Source of the DNA: Tabrizicola sp.
Lineage (GTDB): Bacteria; Pseudomonadota; Alphaproteobacteria; Rhodobacterales; Rhodobacteraceae
Length of the DNA stretch: 64,000 nucleotides
Direction of reading: 5' to 3'
NCBI RefSeq assembly: GCF_022842145.1
Contig: NZ_JALHQD010000003.1
Location: 310,001 to 374,000, forward strand
The notes under the pieces: model-generated
Seen by the model: only the letters and a program-made list of their open reading frames with translations
What the model was told of the DNA's origin: nothing
The model's database searches: none
Translations under genes and position numbers: made by a program
In this document: positions 43,625 to 53,003 of the stretch, one piece after another
How the letters are laid out: every line of letters begins with the position of its first letter
How positions within the stretch are numbered: position 1 is the stretch's first letter

Positions 43625-44899
43625 CTACTGCCGCGCTGCCGCGATCGACGCCTCCAGAATGTCCATCGCTTCGGCAAAATGCGCGTCAGGGATGGTGATT
43701 GGCGCCAAGAAGCGAACAACGTTGCCGTAAACGCCGCAGGTCAGCAGCAGAAGTCCGCGCTTCAGCGCCTCCAGCCGCACCCGCCCGGTAAAGCCCGCAT
43801 CGGGCTCCTTGGTGCCGGGGTTCGCGAATTCCACCGCCACCATGAAGCCGGGGCCCCGGATGTCGATGATCTCGGGCGCGGTAGCGCGGATCGCCTCCAG
43901 CCGCTGCTTCAGGCGGCTGCCAAGCTCGTTCGCCCGGCCGCAGAGGTCTTCCTCCTCGATCACGTCCAGCACGGCATTGGCCGCGGCAATGCCCAGCGGG
44001 TTGCCGGCATAGGTCCCGCCCAGGCCGCCGGGATTGGCCGCATCCATCAGCTCGGCCTTGCCGGTGACCGCCGCCAGCGGCAACCCACCCGCCAGCCCCT
44101 TGGCCATCGTCGTCAGGTCGGCGGCAACGCCATGCGCTTCCATCGCGAACAGCGCGCCCGTCCGTGCAAAGCCCGTCTGCACCTCGTCGGCGATCATCAC
44201 GATGCCATGCTGGTCGCAAAGCGCGCGGATCGCCCGCACCAGGTCCGTGGGCGCGGGATAGAACCCGCCCTCGCCCTGCACGGGCTCAAAAATGATCGCG
44301 GCGACACGTGCCGGGTCGAGGTCGGCCTTGAACAGCTTCTCGATCCCCGCCATCGCGTCCTTGGTCGAAATGCCATGCGGCGCCATCGGGAAGGGCACGT
44401 GGAAGACGTCGGGCATCATCGACCCGAAACCCTTCTTGTAGGGCTCGACCTTGCCGGTCAGCGACATTCCCATGAAGGTCCTGCCGTGGAACCCGCCGCC
44501 GAAGGCGATGACGGCGTTGCGGCCCGTGGCGATGCGGGCGATCTTGATCGCGTTCTCGCAGGCCTCGGCCCCGGTGGTGACGAAGATCGTCTTCTTCTTC
44601 CACGGCCCCGGCACCTTGTCATTCAGACGCTCGGCCAGGCGAATGTAGTTCTCGTAGGGCATCACCTGGTGGCAGGTGTGGGTGAACTTGGTCATCTGGT
44701 TCGCCACCGCCGCCATCACCTTCGGGTGGCAGTGCCCGGTGTTCACCACCGCGATCCCGGCCGCAAAGTCGATGTAGCGGTTGCCCTCGATGTCCCAGAC
44801 CTCGGAGTTCAGCGCCCTATCTGCATAGATCTGGGTCATCATCCCCACCCCGCGCGAGATGGCATCGTCGCGGCGCTTGGCTACTTCGGCGTTCAGCAT
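43625..44899 (-). CDS. gabT: 4-aminobutyrate--2-oxoglutarate transaminase
   Basis: 424 aa class III PLP aminotransferase. It converts GABA to succinate semialdehyde. Motifs: ADEVQTGFARTG with the PLP-ring Asp, TTMAKGLAGGLPL with the Schiff-base lysine, and GGTYAGNPLG. The close relatives are GabT of the 4-aminobutyrate pathway; other omega-amino acids cannot be excluded. A succinate-semialdehyde dehydrogenase gene is not adjacent in this window. Confidence 0.92.
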   Translation of the reverse strand: MLNAEVAKRRDDAISRGVGMMTQIYADRALNSEVWDIEGNRYIDFAAGIAVVNTGHCHPKVMAAVANQMTKFTHTCHQVMPYENYIRLAERLNDKVPGPWKKKTIFVTTGAEACENAIKIARIATGRNAVIAFGGGFHGRTFMGMSLTGKVEPYKKGFGSMMPDVFHVPFPMAPHGISTKDAMAGIEKLFKADLDPARVAAIIFEPVQGEGGFYPAPTDLVRAIRALCDQHGIVMIADEVQTGFARTGALFAMEAHGVAADLTTMAKGLAGGLPLAAVTGKAELMDAANPGGLGGTYAGNPLGIAAANAVLDVIEEEDLCGRANELGSRLKQRLEAIRATAPEIIDIRGPGFMVAVEFANPGTKEPDAGFTGRVRLEALKRGLLLLTCGVYGNVVRFLAPITIPDAHFAEAMDILEASIAAARQ

Positions 44900-44963
44900 G
44901 GTTCCAGCTCCCTGAAGGACCCCGCCCGAGTCGTTTGTCCGGCCCCAGGGTCACGTTGCTTCC

Positions 44964-44975
44964 ATTTGATCAAAT
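44964..44975. promoter_or_regulatory. 12-bp palindrome upstream of gabT
   Basis: ATTTGATCAAAT, perfectly symmetric, 65 bp upstream of the gabT start in the divergent gabT/dprA gap. A dimeric regulator site is plausible; no specific regulator is indicated. Confidence 0.4.
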
Positions 44976-45037
44976 AAGCGACGCAGGTTCAAGACTGACC
45001 GCTCAAGACGGCCTTCAGATTTCGTTAACCACTTCCG

Positions 45038-46225
45038 ATGCAGAGTGCCCAGGCGAACGAGGCGAGGCAGCGGATGGCAGACGGGCAGCTTTCGAACCCC
45101 ACACACCCCACACCCCAGACGAAGGATGACCGTCTCGACCGGCTGCGCCTCGTTCGCTCCCGCAGGGTCGGCGCGGTGACGTTCCACAGGCTTCTGGCCG
45201 AACATGGGTCGGCCCGTGCGGCATTGAACGCCTTGCCGGCGATCGCCAGGGCCGCCGGCGTCGCAGAGTATGAGGTCTGCCCGCTGGGCGTCGTTCAGGC
45301 CGAACTGAAGCAGGGCCGCGTGCTGGGTGCGACCCTTCTCGTGCATGGCGATCCTGACTATCCGCAGGCGCTCCTCGACATTCCCGATGCCCCGCCCGTC
45401 CTCTGGGCCTTGGGCGACATTTCCTTGTTGAACCGCCCCGCCATCGGCATGGTCGGTGCCCGCAACGCCTCGTCTCTTGGCGTCCGCATGGCGCGACGGT
45501 TGGGCGCCGGTCTGTCCGAGGCCGGATTTACCGTCGTCTCCGGCCTTGCCCGCGGGATCGACACGGCCGCCCACGAAGCCGCGCTTGAGGCTGAAGGCCG
45601 CACCGTCGCCGTCATGGCCGGTGGCATTGACGTGATCTATCCGTCCGAGAACACCGCCCTTGCCACCGCGATCGACGCGGCGGGCTGCCGGATCAGCGAA
45701 CACCCCCCCGGTCTGGAGCCTCAGGCCCGCCACTTCCCCTTGCGCAACCGCATCGTGGCAGGCCTCTCCCGCGCCGTGATCGTGGTCGAGGCGGCCGCGA
45801 AATCCGGCAGCTTGATCACCGCCCGCGCCGCGTTGGACTATGGCCGCGAGGTCATGGCGGTCCCCGGCCACCCCTTCGATGCCCGCGCGTCCGGCTGCAA
45901 CATGCTGATCCGCGACGGCGCGCTGCTTGTCCGTGGCCCCCAAGACGTGCTGGAAGCGCTTGGCGCCCCGACAGACGGCACGCCCGAACCCCAAATGCGC
46001 CTTGCCCCGTTGCCCGGCTCTCCGACGCCCCAGCGCCCGCTGAAAGAGGTGGCCCTCCTCCATTCGATGATCCTCAACCGCCTGGGTCCCAGCCCCTTGG
46101 CCGAGGACCAGCTGATGCGCGACCTCAACGTCACCTCCGCCCAGCTTGCGCCCGAACTTCTGACGCTGGAGCTTGACGGTCGCATCGCCCGCCAGCCCGG
46201 CGGCCTTCTGGCGCGGGTGGAATAG
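45038..46225 (+). CDS. dprA: DNA-processing protein DprA
   Basis: 395 aa. It loads RecA on incoming single-stranded DNA in transformation. The Rossmann-like core is visible: GMVGARNASSLG, SGLARGIDTAAHEAAL and RNRIVAGLSRAVIVVEAAAKSG. A short N-terminal SAM-like domain and a C-terminal winged helix (DLNVTSAQLAPELLTLELDGRI) flank it. It ends in a family A repeat whose first bases supply the TAG stop. Confidence 0.94.
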   Translation: MQSAQANEARQRMADGQLSNPTHPTPQTKDDRLDRLRLVRSRRVGAVTFHRLLAEHGSARAALNALPAIARAAGVAEYEVCPLGVVQAELKQGRVLGATLLVHGDPDYPQALLDIPDAPPVLWALGDISLLNRPAIGMVGARNASSLGVRMARRLGAGLSEAGFTVVSGLARGIDTAAHEAALEAEGRTVAVMAGGIDVIYPSENTALATAIDAAGCRISEHPPGLEPQARHFPLRNRIVAGLSRAVIVVEAAAKSGSLITARAALDYGREVMAVPGHPFDARASGCNMLIRDGALLVRGPQDVLEALGAPTDGTPEPQMRLAPLPGSPTPQRPLKEVALLHSMILNRLGPSPLAEDQLMRDLNVTSAQLAPELLTLELDGRIARQPGGLLARVE

Positions 46226-46247
46226 GGTGGGCGATCCGCCCACCGCC
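46223..46247 (+). repeat. Palindromic repeat family A, copy 3
   Basis: Identical in 25 bp to the copies at 20486 and 28063. Its TAG is the dprA stop codon, as at copy 1. Confidence 0.85.
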
Positions 46248-46565
46248 CGACCAAAAGGCCGATTCGACGGATCTGGTTAACGACGGCTGCGACATACGCG
46301 CGTATGCATCGAATGCATACCGAAAGCATATGCCGGGAATAGGCCGGATCTTGCCACGGTGACGCCAGTTAATCCTGCGTTCACAAGGCATTGTGGTGCG
46401 CCACCTTCCCCATGTCCCGCTGCCTTACCCTGCGCCGTTCACCTTCCCCGAACCTTCGCTCCGGCCCCCTTCCCACGGCACCTCCTCCTGACCCCCGGTT
46501 GACAAGCCTCCCGCTTCGCCCACATGTTGCCCCGCCATTTGCCGGCCCGGGAGTTTCAGGAACAC
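46248..46565. other. dprA-topA gap
   Basis: No gene seen. Near 46300-46330 is a cluster of ATGCAT/GCATAC words (GTATGCATCGAATGCATACC), a 20-bp near-palindrome at 46302-46321 that could be an operator. The topA promoter should lie in this gap. Confidence 0.45.
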
Positions 46566-49178
46566 ATGCCAGTCGTCGTCGTGGAATCCCCCGCCAAAGC
46601 CAAGACAATCAACAAGTATCTCGGCCCCGACTTCGTCGTTCTCGCCTCCTACGGCCACGTCCGCGACCTTCCGGCAAAGGACGGCTCCGTCGATCCCGCG
46701 AACGGTTTCGACATGCTGTGGGAAGTTTCCCCCGAGTCGAAAAAGCACATCCGCGCGATCACCGAGGCCTTGAAGACCGACGACACCCTGATCCTCGCCA
46801 CCGACCCCGACCGTGAGGGTGAAGCGATCAGCTGGCACTTGAAGGAAGCCCTGCAAGGCAGCCTGAAGAAAGGTAAAAAAGTCGCCCGCGTCACCTTCAA
46901 CGCCATCACCAAGGACGCGGTGACCAAGGCGATGAAAGAGCCGCGCGACATCGACACGCCCTTGGTCGAAGCCTATCTCGCACGCCGCGCGCTGGACTAC
47001 CTCGTCGGCTTCACCCTCTCGCCTGTCCTGTGGCGGAAACTTCCCGGCGCCAGGTCCGCGGGCCGCGTCCAATCCGTCTGCCTCCGCCTGATCGTCGAGC
47101 GCGAGATGGAGGTCGAGGCCTTCAAGGCCCAGGAATACTGGACCGTCAAAGCCGTCTTCCGTACCCCCCGCGGGCAGGAGTTCGAGGCCGGGATGGTCAC
47201 CCTTGGCGGCAGAAAGCTGACCAAGTTCGACATCCCCACCGCCACCGCCGCCGAGCTTGCCGTCGAGGCAGCAAAGCACCGTGATTTCAAGGTGATGTCG
47301 GTCGAATCGAAGCCCGCGACGCGCAACCCCTGGCCGCCCTTCATGACCTCGACCCTCCAGCAGGAGGCTTCCCGCAAATATGGCATGGGCGCCAAACAAT
47401 GCATGAACGCCGCGCAACGCCTCTATGAGGCGGGGTACATTACCTACATGCGGACCGACGGCATCGACATGGCCCCCGAAGCGGTGATGGCCACCCGCGA
47501 CGAGATCAAGCGTCGCTTCGGCGAGGATTACGTCCCCGCCAGCCCGCGCATGTACAAGAACAAGGCCAAGAATGCGCAGGAAGCGCATGAATGCATCCGC
47601 CCGACAGAGATGGGGCTCGGGCCGGAAAAGATCCGCGTCGAGGATGACCAGAGAAAGCTCTACGACCTGATCTGGAAGCGCACAATCTCCTCCCAGATGG
47701 CCGCCGCGCGTCTGGAGCGGACTGCGGTCGACATTGCCTCGTCCGATGGCGAAGTGGCGTTTCGGGCGAACGGGCAGGTCGTTCTCTTCGACGGCTACCT
47801 CAAGGTCTACGATCAGGGCCGCGATGACGAAGACGATGAGGAAGGCCGCCTGCCGCAGGTCATGCAGGGCGAAAAGCTGGACAAGGGCGGCATCACGCCC
47901 GAGCAGCACTTCACCCAGCCCCCGCCGCGCTACACCGAAGCGACGCTGGTCAAGCGGATGGAAGAGTTGGGGATCGGTCGCCCATCGACCTATGCCTCGG
48001 TCCTGACCACCATCGTTGACCGGGAATACGTCCGGAAGGACAAGAACCGGCTTTTCCCCGAGGACAAGGGGCGGCTTGTGACGGCCTTCCTGTCCAATTT
48101 CTTCAAGCGGTATGTGGAGTATGACTTCACTGCCGATCTTGAGACCGAACTCGACGACGTCTCTGCCGGCGACCGCGATTACAAGGACGTGCTGACCCGC
48201 TTCTGGCGCGACTTTTCGGCGGCCGTGGCCGAAACGGCGGACCTTCGGATTGGCGAGGTGCTGGACAAGCTGGACGAGTTCCTGGCCCCCCACCTTTACC
48301 CGGCGCGGGCCGATGGCAGCGACCCAAGGGTCTGCCCGACCTGCGGGACGGGGCGGCTGCATCTGAAAACGGCCCGCTCTGGCGGGGCGTTCATCGGTTG
48401 CGGCAACTATCCGGAGTGCCGGTATACCCGGCCCATCGCGGGGGATTCCGAGGGTGCCGCGTCAGACGGGCGCATTCTGGGGCAGGACGAAAACGGGGTC
48501 GAGATTTCGATGCGGGCGGGCCGGTTCGGCCCCTATGTCCAGCGCGGTGAGGCGACAGAGGCGCAGCCAAAGCCGGACCGGGCGAGCCTCCCGAAAGGCT
48601 GGACGCCGGACGGGCTGACGCTGGAACGGGCACTGGCCTTGCTGTCGCTTCCGCGAGAGGTGGGCAAGCACCCCGAGGACGGCCAGCCGGTCGAGGCCGC
48701 CATCGGCAGGTTCGGGCCCTATGTGAAGCATGGATCGGTCTATGCAAACATTCCCGACGTCGAGGAAGTCTTCACCATCGGGATGAACCGGGCGATGGAA
48801 GTGCTGGCCCAGAAGGCCACGCGGGGCGGACGGGCGGCGCCTGCCGGGCCGCTGCGGTCGCTTGGGGCGCACCCGGATGGGGGCGAGATCCAGGTTATGC
48901 CCGGCAAGTACGGGCCTTACGTGAAGTGGGAAAAGGTCAACGCGACGCTGCCGAAGGGGGTGGAGCCGGAGGCCGTCACGCTGGAGGAAGCTTTGGTCCT
49001 GATCGCCGAGAAGGCGGGGAAGTCCGGCGGGAAGAAGAAGGCCGCGCCGAAGAAGGCGGCGGCAAAACCGGCGGCGAAGAAGGCTCCGGCAAAGGCGGGG
49101 GCTGCGAAGAAAGCCCCGGCGAAGAAGGCACCGGCGAAGAAGGCCCCGGCGAAAAAGGCAGGCGCCGCGGCGGAATGA
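46566..49178 (+). CDS. topA: DNA topoisomerase I
   Basis: 870 aa type IA topoisomerase relaxing negative supercoils. The N-terminal Toprim domain begins VVVESPAKAKTINKYLG; DPDREGEAISWHL holds the metal-binding acidic residues. The catalytic Tyr294 lies in TYMRTDG. A zinc-ribbon repeat (CPTCGTG...CGNYPEC) starts near residue 588, then several topoisomerase C-terminal repeats (FGPYVK). The last ~50 residues are an Ala/Lys-rich tail (PAKKAPAKKA), common in alphaproteobacterial TopA. I start at ATG 46566 with AGGA upstream. Confidence 0.96.
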   Translation: MPVVVVESPAKAKTINKYLGPDFVVLASYGHVRDLPAKDGSVDPANGFDMLWEVSPESKKHIRAITEALKTDDTLILATDPDREGEAISWHLKEALQGSLKKGKKVARVTFNAITKDAVTKAMKEPRDIDTPLVEAYLARRALDYLVGFTLSPVLWRKLPGARSAGRVQSVCLRLIVEREMEVEAFKAQEYWTVKAVFRTPRGQEFEAGMVTLGGRKLTKFDIPTATAAELAVEAAKHRDFKVMSVESKPATRNPWPPFMTSTLQQEASRKYGMGAKQCMNAAQRLYEAGYITYMRTDGIDMAPEAVMATRDEIKRRFGEDYVPASPRMYKNKAKNAQEAHECIRPTEMGLGPEKIRVEDDQRKLYDLIWKRTISSQMAAARLERTAVDIASSDGEVAFRANGQVVLFDGYLKVYDQGRDDEDDEEGRLPQVMQGEKLDKGGITPEQHFTQPPPRYTEATLVKRMEELGIGRPSTYASVLTTIVDREYVRKDKNRLFPEDKGRLVTAFLSNFFKRYVEYDFTADLETELDDVSAGDRDYKDVLTRFWRDFSAAVAETADLRIGEVLDKLDEFLAPHLYPARADGSDPRVCPTCGTGRLHLKTARSGGAFIGCGNYPECRYTRPIAGDSEGAASDGRILGQDENGVEISMRAGRFGPYVQRGEATEAQPKPDRASLPKGWTPDGLTLERALALLSLPREVGKHPEDGQPVEAAIGRFGPYVKHGSVYANIPDVEEVFTIGMNRAMEVLAQKATRGGRAAPAGPLRSLGAHPDGGEIQVMPGKYGPYVKWEKVNATLPKGVEPEAVTLEEALVLIAEKAGKSGGKKKAAPKKAAAKPAAKKAPAKAGAAKKAPAKKAPAKKAPAKKAGAAAE

Positions 49179-49258
49179 GCGCCCACGGTGGCACGCCGGG
49201 ATGATCCTTTGAAATCAACCGGTTGGTAGCGGTCGTTCAGGGTTTCTTAACTTGTGAA

Positions 49259-49338
49259 GACCGGGAGCGCGTCTGACGCCGGGCCAAAAATCTTCGAAGA
49301 TTTTTGCACGGAATTTTCGAAAATTCCGGCTCCCGGTC
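49259..49338. terminator. Nested hairpin terminator between topA and choV
   Basis: Two perfect palindromes with TTCGAA centres, 49286-49305 (20 bp) and 49310-49327 (18 bp), sit inside a longer pair of arms, GACCGGGAGC (49259-49268) and GCTCCCGGTC (49329-49338). It lies between convergent genes and ends in neither direction with a long T run, but the AAAAATC...GATTTTT stem supplies T-rich ends on both strands. Confidence 0.75.
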
Positions 49339-49340
49339 GG

Positions 49341-50369
49341 TCAACCGTTGCGCGGGTTCAGCAGGCGGCCCATCACGTCAGCTGACCTTATCACCCCTAG
49401 CCGGGTGCCGCCCTCGGCCACCACCAGGGTCGAGGCCCCGCCGCGCAAAGCCTCCATCACCGTCTTGACCGGGGTTTCCGGTCCGACTTCCTGACCCTCG
49501 CCCGGCCCGCTGACCATCACGTCCCGCGCGGTCAGCACACCCAAGGGGTTCATGTGGGCCACGAACTCGGCGACGTAGTCGGACACGGGATTGGCGATGA
49601 TCTCGCGGGCGGTGCCGCATTGGACGATCCGGCCGCCTTCCATCAGCGCGATGCGGTTGCCGATCTTGAACGCCTCGTCCAGGTCGTGACTGACGAAGAT
49701 GATCGTGCGTTTCAGCTTGGCTTGCAGGTCCAGAAGCTCGTCCTGCAGCTTGGCGCGGATCAGGGGGTCGAGGGCGGAAAACGGCTCGTCCATCAGAAGG
49801 ATCGGCGCTTCAGTGACGAAGGCGCGGGCAAGGCCGACGCGCTGCTGCATGCCGCCCGAAAGCTCGCCCACCCGACGCTCGGCCCATTGGCTGAGGTTCA
49901 CCAGTTGCAACTGCGCATCGACGCGGGGACCGCGCTCTTCGGGTGATATGCCCGCAAGCTCCAGCCCCAGGCCGACATTTTCGCGCACCGTGCGCCAGGG
50001 AAGAAGGCCGAACTGCTGGAACACCATCGCGACCCGGGTCGCGCGCAGGCGGCGGAGCGACGCGGGGTCGGCCTTGGTGACCGACACCATCCTGTCGCCG
50101 TCGTTGATCCGGACCTCACCGCGCACCACGGGGTTCAAGGCGTTCACGCCCCGCAGAAGGGTGGACTTGCCCGAGCCGGAAAGCCCCATCAGAACAAGGA
50201 TTTCGCCGGTCGCGACGGTGAGGCTGCAGTCGTGCACCCCCAGCACCTGGCCGGTGGCCTGCTGCACCTCGGACCGGGATTGACCCTGGTCCATGAGAGG
50301 CATGGCGCGTTCCGGGTGGTCGCCGAAGACGATGGAGACGCGGTCGAATTCTACTGCGGGCAGGGTCAT
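49341..50369 (-). CDS. choV: Choline/betaine ABC transporter ATP-binding protein
   Basis: 342 aa. Walker A GLSGSGKST, signature LSGGMQQRVGLARAF, Walker B ILLMDEPFSALDP and the switch His in FVSHDLDEAF. A C-terminal CBS-like region follows (NPLGVLTARDVMVSG), typical of ProV/OpuAA. It overlaps choW by 4 bp and belongs to the choXWV operon. The neighbouring ChoX and betIA genes point to choline as the substrate. Confidence 0.9.
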   Translation of the reverse strand: MTLPAVEFDRVSIVFGDHPERAMPLMDQGQSRSEVQQATGQVLGVHDCSLTVATGEILVLMGLSGSGKSTLLRGVNALNPVVRGEVRINDGDRMVSVTKADPASLRRLRATRVAMVFQQFGLLPWRTVRENVGLGLELAGISPEERGPRVDAQLQLVNLSQWAERRVGELSGGMQQRVGLARAFVTEAPILLMDEPFSALDPLIRAKLQDELLDLQAKLKRTIIFVSHDLDEAFKIGNRIALMEGGRIVQCGTAREIIANPVSDYVAEFVAHMNPLGVLTARDVMVSGPGEGQEVGPETPVKTVMEALRGGASTLVVAEGGTRLGVIRSADVMGRLLNPRNG

Positions 50370-51352
50370 GTGCGGGTCACCCGAAGCATGCGGTCAAGCA
50401 GGATGGCAAGGGCGACGATCACGGCCCCGGCCTCGAACCCCTGGTCGGGACGGACGCGGTTTAGCGCCTCGACCACCGGGACGCCCAGGCCAGCGGCGCC
50501 TACCCAAGCGGAGATCACGACCATCGAGAGCGACAGCATGATGGTCTGGTTCAGGCCCGCCATGATCTGCGGGAAGGCGTAAGGGAGTTCGACCTTGTAC
50601 AGCACCTGCCTGGGGGTGGCACCAAAGGCGGTTGCGGCCTCCAGCAGAGCGGTGGGGGTGGTGGAGACGCCAAGGTGCGTGAGGCGGATCGACGTGGGCA
50701 CCACGAAGATGATCGAGGCGAAAAGCGCCGGAACCACCCCGATGCCGAACAGGATGACGAAGGGGATCAGGTAGACCGGAGCGGGCAGGGTCTGCATCAG
50801 GTCAAGGACCGGCTGCATCGCCTGATACATCCGGGGCCGGTGGGCAGCGGCGACGCCGATCGGCACGCCAAGCGCCATGCAGATCGCGCAGACGAAGGCG
50901 ACGAGGCCCAAGGTCTCGGTCGTCTTGTCCCAGTAGCCCTGATTGATGATGTAGAGAAAGCCGACAAGGACGATGACCACGGGCTGCCAGCGGCGCTGGA
51001 TGACCCAAGTCAGGGCCATGAAAAGCGCGACGACGACCAAGGGGGCAAGGCTTTCCGGCAGGGCGGGCACGGCGACCCCGGCGATCCGCAGGCCAAGGAT
51101 CAGCACAAGCCCGACCCCGGCCACGACGCCCATGTCGCGGTATCGCCGCAGGATGGCGAGCACAAGAACGGCCACAACCAGCGCCAGCACGTCAAGCGGC
51201 GGTTCCTGCAAGAGACCGATCAGCCCTTCGATGGCGCTTTCGGTGGCGTCACCGAAGTCCTTGAAGTTTTCCTTGAAGTTCAGTTTCAGCCAGTCGAACG
51301 CGATCTTTGCCGCCTTGCCGACCGGAATTTCCCATGCTGTCAGGAATTCCAT
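50366..51352 (-). CDS. choW: Choline ABC transporter permease
   Basis: 328 aa with six or more membrane helices and the ABC permease EAA-type loop (TALLEAATAFGATPRQVLYKVELPYAFPQIMAG). The ProW-like organisation, between the binding-protein gene and the ATPase gene, supports ChoW. Its last four bases overlap choV. Confidence 0.9.
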   Translation of the reverse strand: MEFLTAWEIPVGKAAKIAFDWLKLNFKENFKDFGDATESAIEGLIGLLQEPPLDVLALVVAVLVLAILRRYRDMGVVAGVGLVLILGLRIAGVAVPALPESLAPLVVVALFMALTWVIQRRWQPVVIVLVGFLYIINQGYWDKTTETLGLVAFVCAICMALGVPIGVAAAHRPRMYQAMQPVLDLMQTLPAPVYLIPFVILFGIGVVPALFASIIFVVPTSIRLTHLGVSTTPTALLEAATAFGATPRQVLYKVELPYAFPQIMAGLNQTIMLSLSMVVISAWVGAAGLGVPVVEALNRVRPDQGFEAGAVIVALAILLDRMLRVTRT

Positions 51353-51403
51353 CCGTCCCCCGTCACGAAAAAGGCCCCGAACCGTGGTTCGGGGCCGCGC
51401 TGG

Positions 51404-52333
51404 TTACTGGAGGGCGGCCGTAACGGCAGCCTTGGCGTCACCGCCGTCCTTGGTGGTCACACCGTCAAGCCAGCCTTCCCAGGCGGTTGAGTTGGCGGCG
51501 AGCCAGGCCTTGGCCGCATCGCGCGGGTCGGTGCCGTCGTTCAGGATCGCGCCCATGATCTCGTTTTCCATCGGCAGTGAGAAGGCGAGGTTTTGCAGGA
51601 ACTTGCCCTGGTTCGGGCATTCCGCGACATAGCCCGCGCGGGTGTTGGTCGCGACGGTCGCGCCGCCAAAGTTGGGGCCAAAGTAGTCGTCGCCGCCGGT
51701 CAGGTAGGTCATCTTGAAGTTGGCGTTCATCGGGTGGGGTTCCCAGCCGAGGAAGATGATGGGCGCGCCTTCGGCGTCCTTGTTGGCGACCTCGGCCAGC
51801 ATGCCCTGTTCGGAGGATTCGACGACCTCGAAGCCGTCAAGCCCGAAGGGACCCGAAGCGATCATGTCCTGGATCAGGCGGTTGCCGTCGTTGCCGGGCT
51901 CGATCCCGTAGATCTGGCCTTCCAGCGCGTCCTTGTGCGTGGCGATATCCTTGAAATCCTTGATGCCAAGCGCGGCACCGGCCTCGTTGGTCGCCAGGGT
52001 GTACTTCGCGCCTTCAAGGTTGGTGCGGACGGTGTCCACGGTGCCCGCGTCGCGGTAGGGGGCGATGTCAGCCTCCATCGTGGGCATCCAGTTGCCAAGG
52101 AACACGTCGATGTCCCCCTCGGCAAGGCCGGTATAGGTGACAGGGACGGCGAGGACCTTGGTCTCGGTCTCATACCCCAGCGCCTCGAGAACGAGGGTGG
52201 TCGCGGCCGTCGTGGCGGTGATGTCGGTCCAGCCGACGTCGGAAAACACGATCTTGTCGCAGCCTTCGGCAAAGGCAGATCCGGCCATTGCGAAGGTGAC
52301 AGCGCTCGTGAGGAGGGTGGATCGGATGGTCAT
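51404..52333 (-). CDS. choX: Choline ABC transporter substrate-binding protein
   Basis: 309 aa with a signal peptide (MTIRSTLLTSAVTFAMAGSAFA). The mature protein begins EGCDKIVFSDVGWTDITATTAATTLVLEALGY, the start of the ChoX/ProX fold, with aromatic-rich segments that form the cation-pi box (GNWMPTMEADIAP). It is the first gene of choXWV. The promoter lies in the 87-bp gap shared with betI. Confidence 0.92.
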   Translation of the reverse strand: MTIRSTLLTSAVTFAMAGSAFAEGCDKIVFSDVGWTDITATTAATTLVLEALGYETETKVLAVPVTYTGLAEGDIDVFLGNWMPTMEADIAPYRDAGTVDTVRTNLEGAKYTLATNEAGAALGIKDFKDIATHKDALEGQIYGIEPGNDGNRLIQDMIASGPFGLDGFEVVESSEQGMLAEVANKDAEGAPIIFLGWEPHPMNANFKMTYLTGGDDYFGPNFGGATVATNTRAGYVAECPNQGKFLQNLAFSLPMENEIMGAILNDGTDPRDAAKAWLAANSTAWEGWLDGVTTKDGGDAKAAVTAALQ

Positions 52334-52357
52334 GGCAGGCTCCCCGTATTTTTGTTG

Positions 52358-52371
52358 ATTGACGAGTCAAT
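52358..52371. promoter_or_regulatory. Putative BetI operator
   Basis: ATTGACGAGTCAAT is a perfect 14-bp palindrome (extended match TTGATTGACGAGTCAATAAA, 52355-52374) between choX and betI. It closely resembles BetI sites, TTGATTGxxC-type palindromes, so BetI probably controls both its own operon and choXWV. Confidence 0.75.
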
Positions 52372-52420
52372 AAACTTCGCCCTTATTCGGTTTGGCAAGA
52401 GTTTTCTGGGGCCGCACCGA

Positions 52421-53002
52421 ATGCCGAAGCTTGGAATGGAGCCTATCCGCAAGGAAGCGTTGGTAAAAGCCACCATTGTCGAGATCGGCAGGGTGGGGTC
52501 TCTGGACGTGACGGTCAGCCAGATCGCCAAGCGGGCGGGGATGTCTTCTGCGCTGGCGCACCATTATTTCGGCTCGAAGGAAGAGATGTTTCTGGCCGCG
52601 ATGCGCCACATCATGACGCTTTACGGCGCGGAAGTGCGGGGTGCCCTGGCGGCGGCCGAGGGGCCGGAGGGGCGGATCCGGGCGATTCTGCGGGCGTCGT
52701 TCAGCCCCGGCAACTTCCGGCGCGAGGCGGTGGGCGCCTGGCTGAACTTCTGGGTGCTGGCGCAGACGGTGCCCGAGGCGAAGCGGCTTCTGGCGGTCTA
52801 CCAGCGGCGGCTGCGGTCGAACCTGGTGGCGGGGCTTCGGCCCCTGGCGGGCGTGCGGGCCGAGGCGATTGCCGAATCGCTGGGGGCGCTGATCGACGGT
52901 TTGTACCTGCGTGAGGTTTTGAAATCGGGGGCCCCGGACGGGGCATTGGCGGTGGGGATGGCGCTGCGCCACCTTGACGCGGAACTGGCGCGGGGGGCCT
53001 GA
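52421..53002 (+). CDS. betI: Transcriptional repressor BetI
   Basis: 193 aa TetR-family protein. The helix-turn-helix ([35 protein letters not shown]) and the [26 protein letters not shown] part match BetI, which responds to choline. The gene lies directly upstream of betA (1-bp gap), as in betI-betA operons. Confidence 0.92.
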   Translation: MPKLGMEPIRKEALVKATIVEIGRVGSLDVTVSQIAKRAGMSSALAHHYFGSKEEMFLAAMRHIMTLYGAEVRGALAAAEGPEGRIRAILRASFSPGNFRREAVGAWLNFWVLAQTVPEAKRLLAVYQRRLRSNLVAGLRPLAGVRAEAIAESLGALIDGLYLREVLKSGAPDGALAVGMALRHLDAELARGA

Positions 53003-53003
53003 G

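Noticed and set aside
41292-43698. Overlapping long plus-strand frames opposite bioY, bioN and bioM
   Set aside because: Arg/Gln/Pro-rich shadow frames; the minus strand encodes a complete BioMNY set.
46425-48362. Long minus-strand frame opposite topA
   Set aside because: Shadow of topA; Gly/Asp/His-rich composition without domain signatures.
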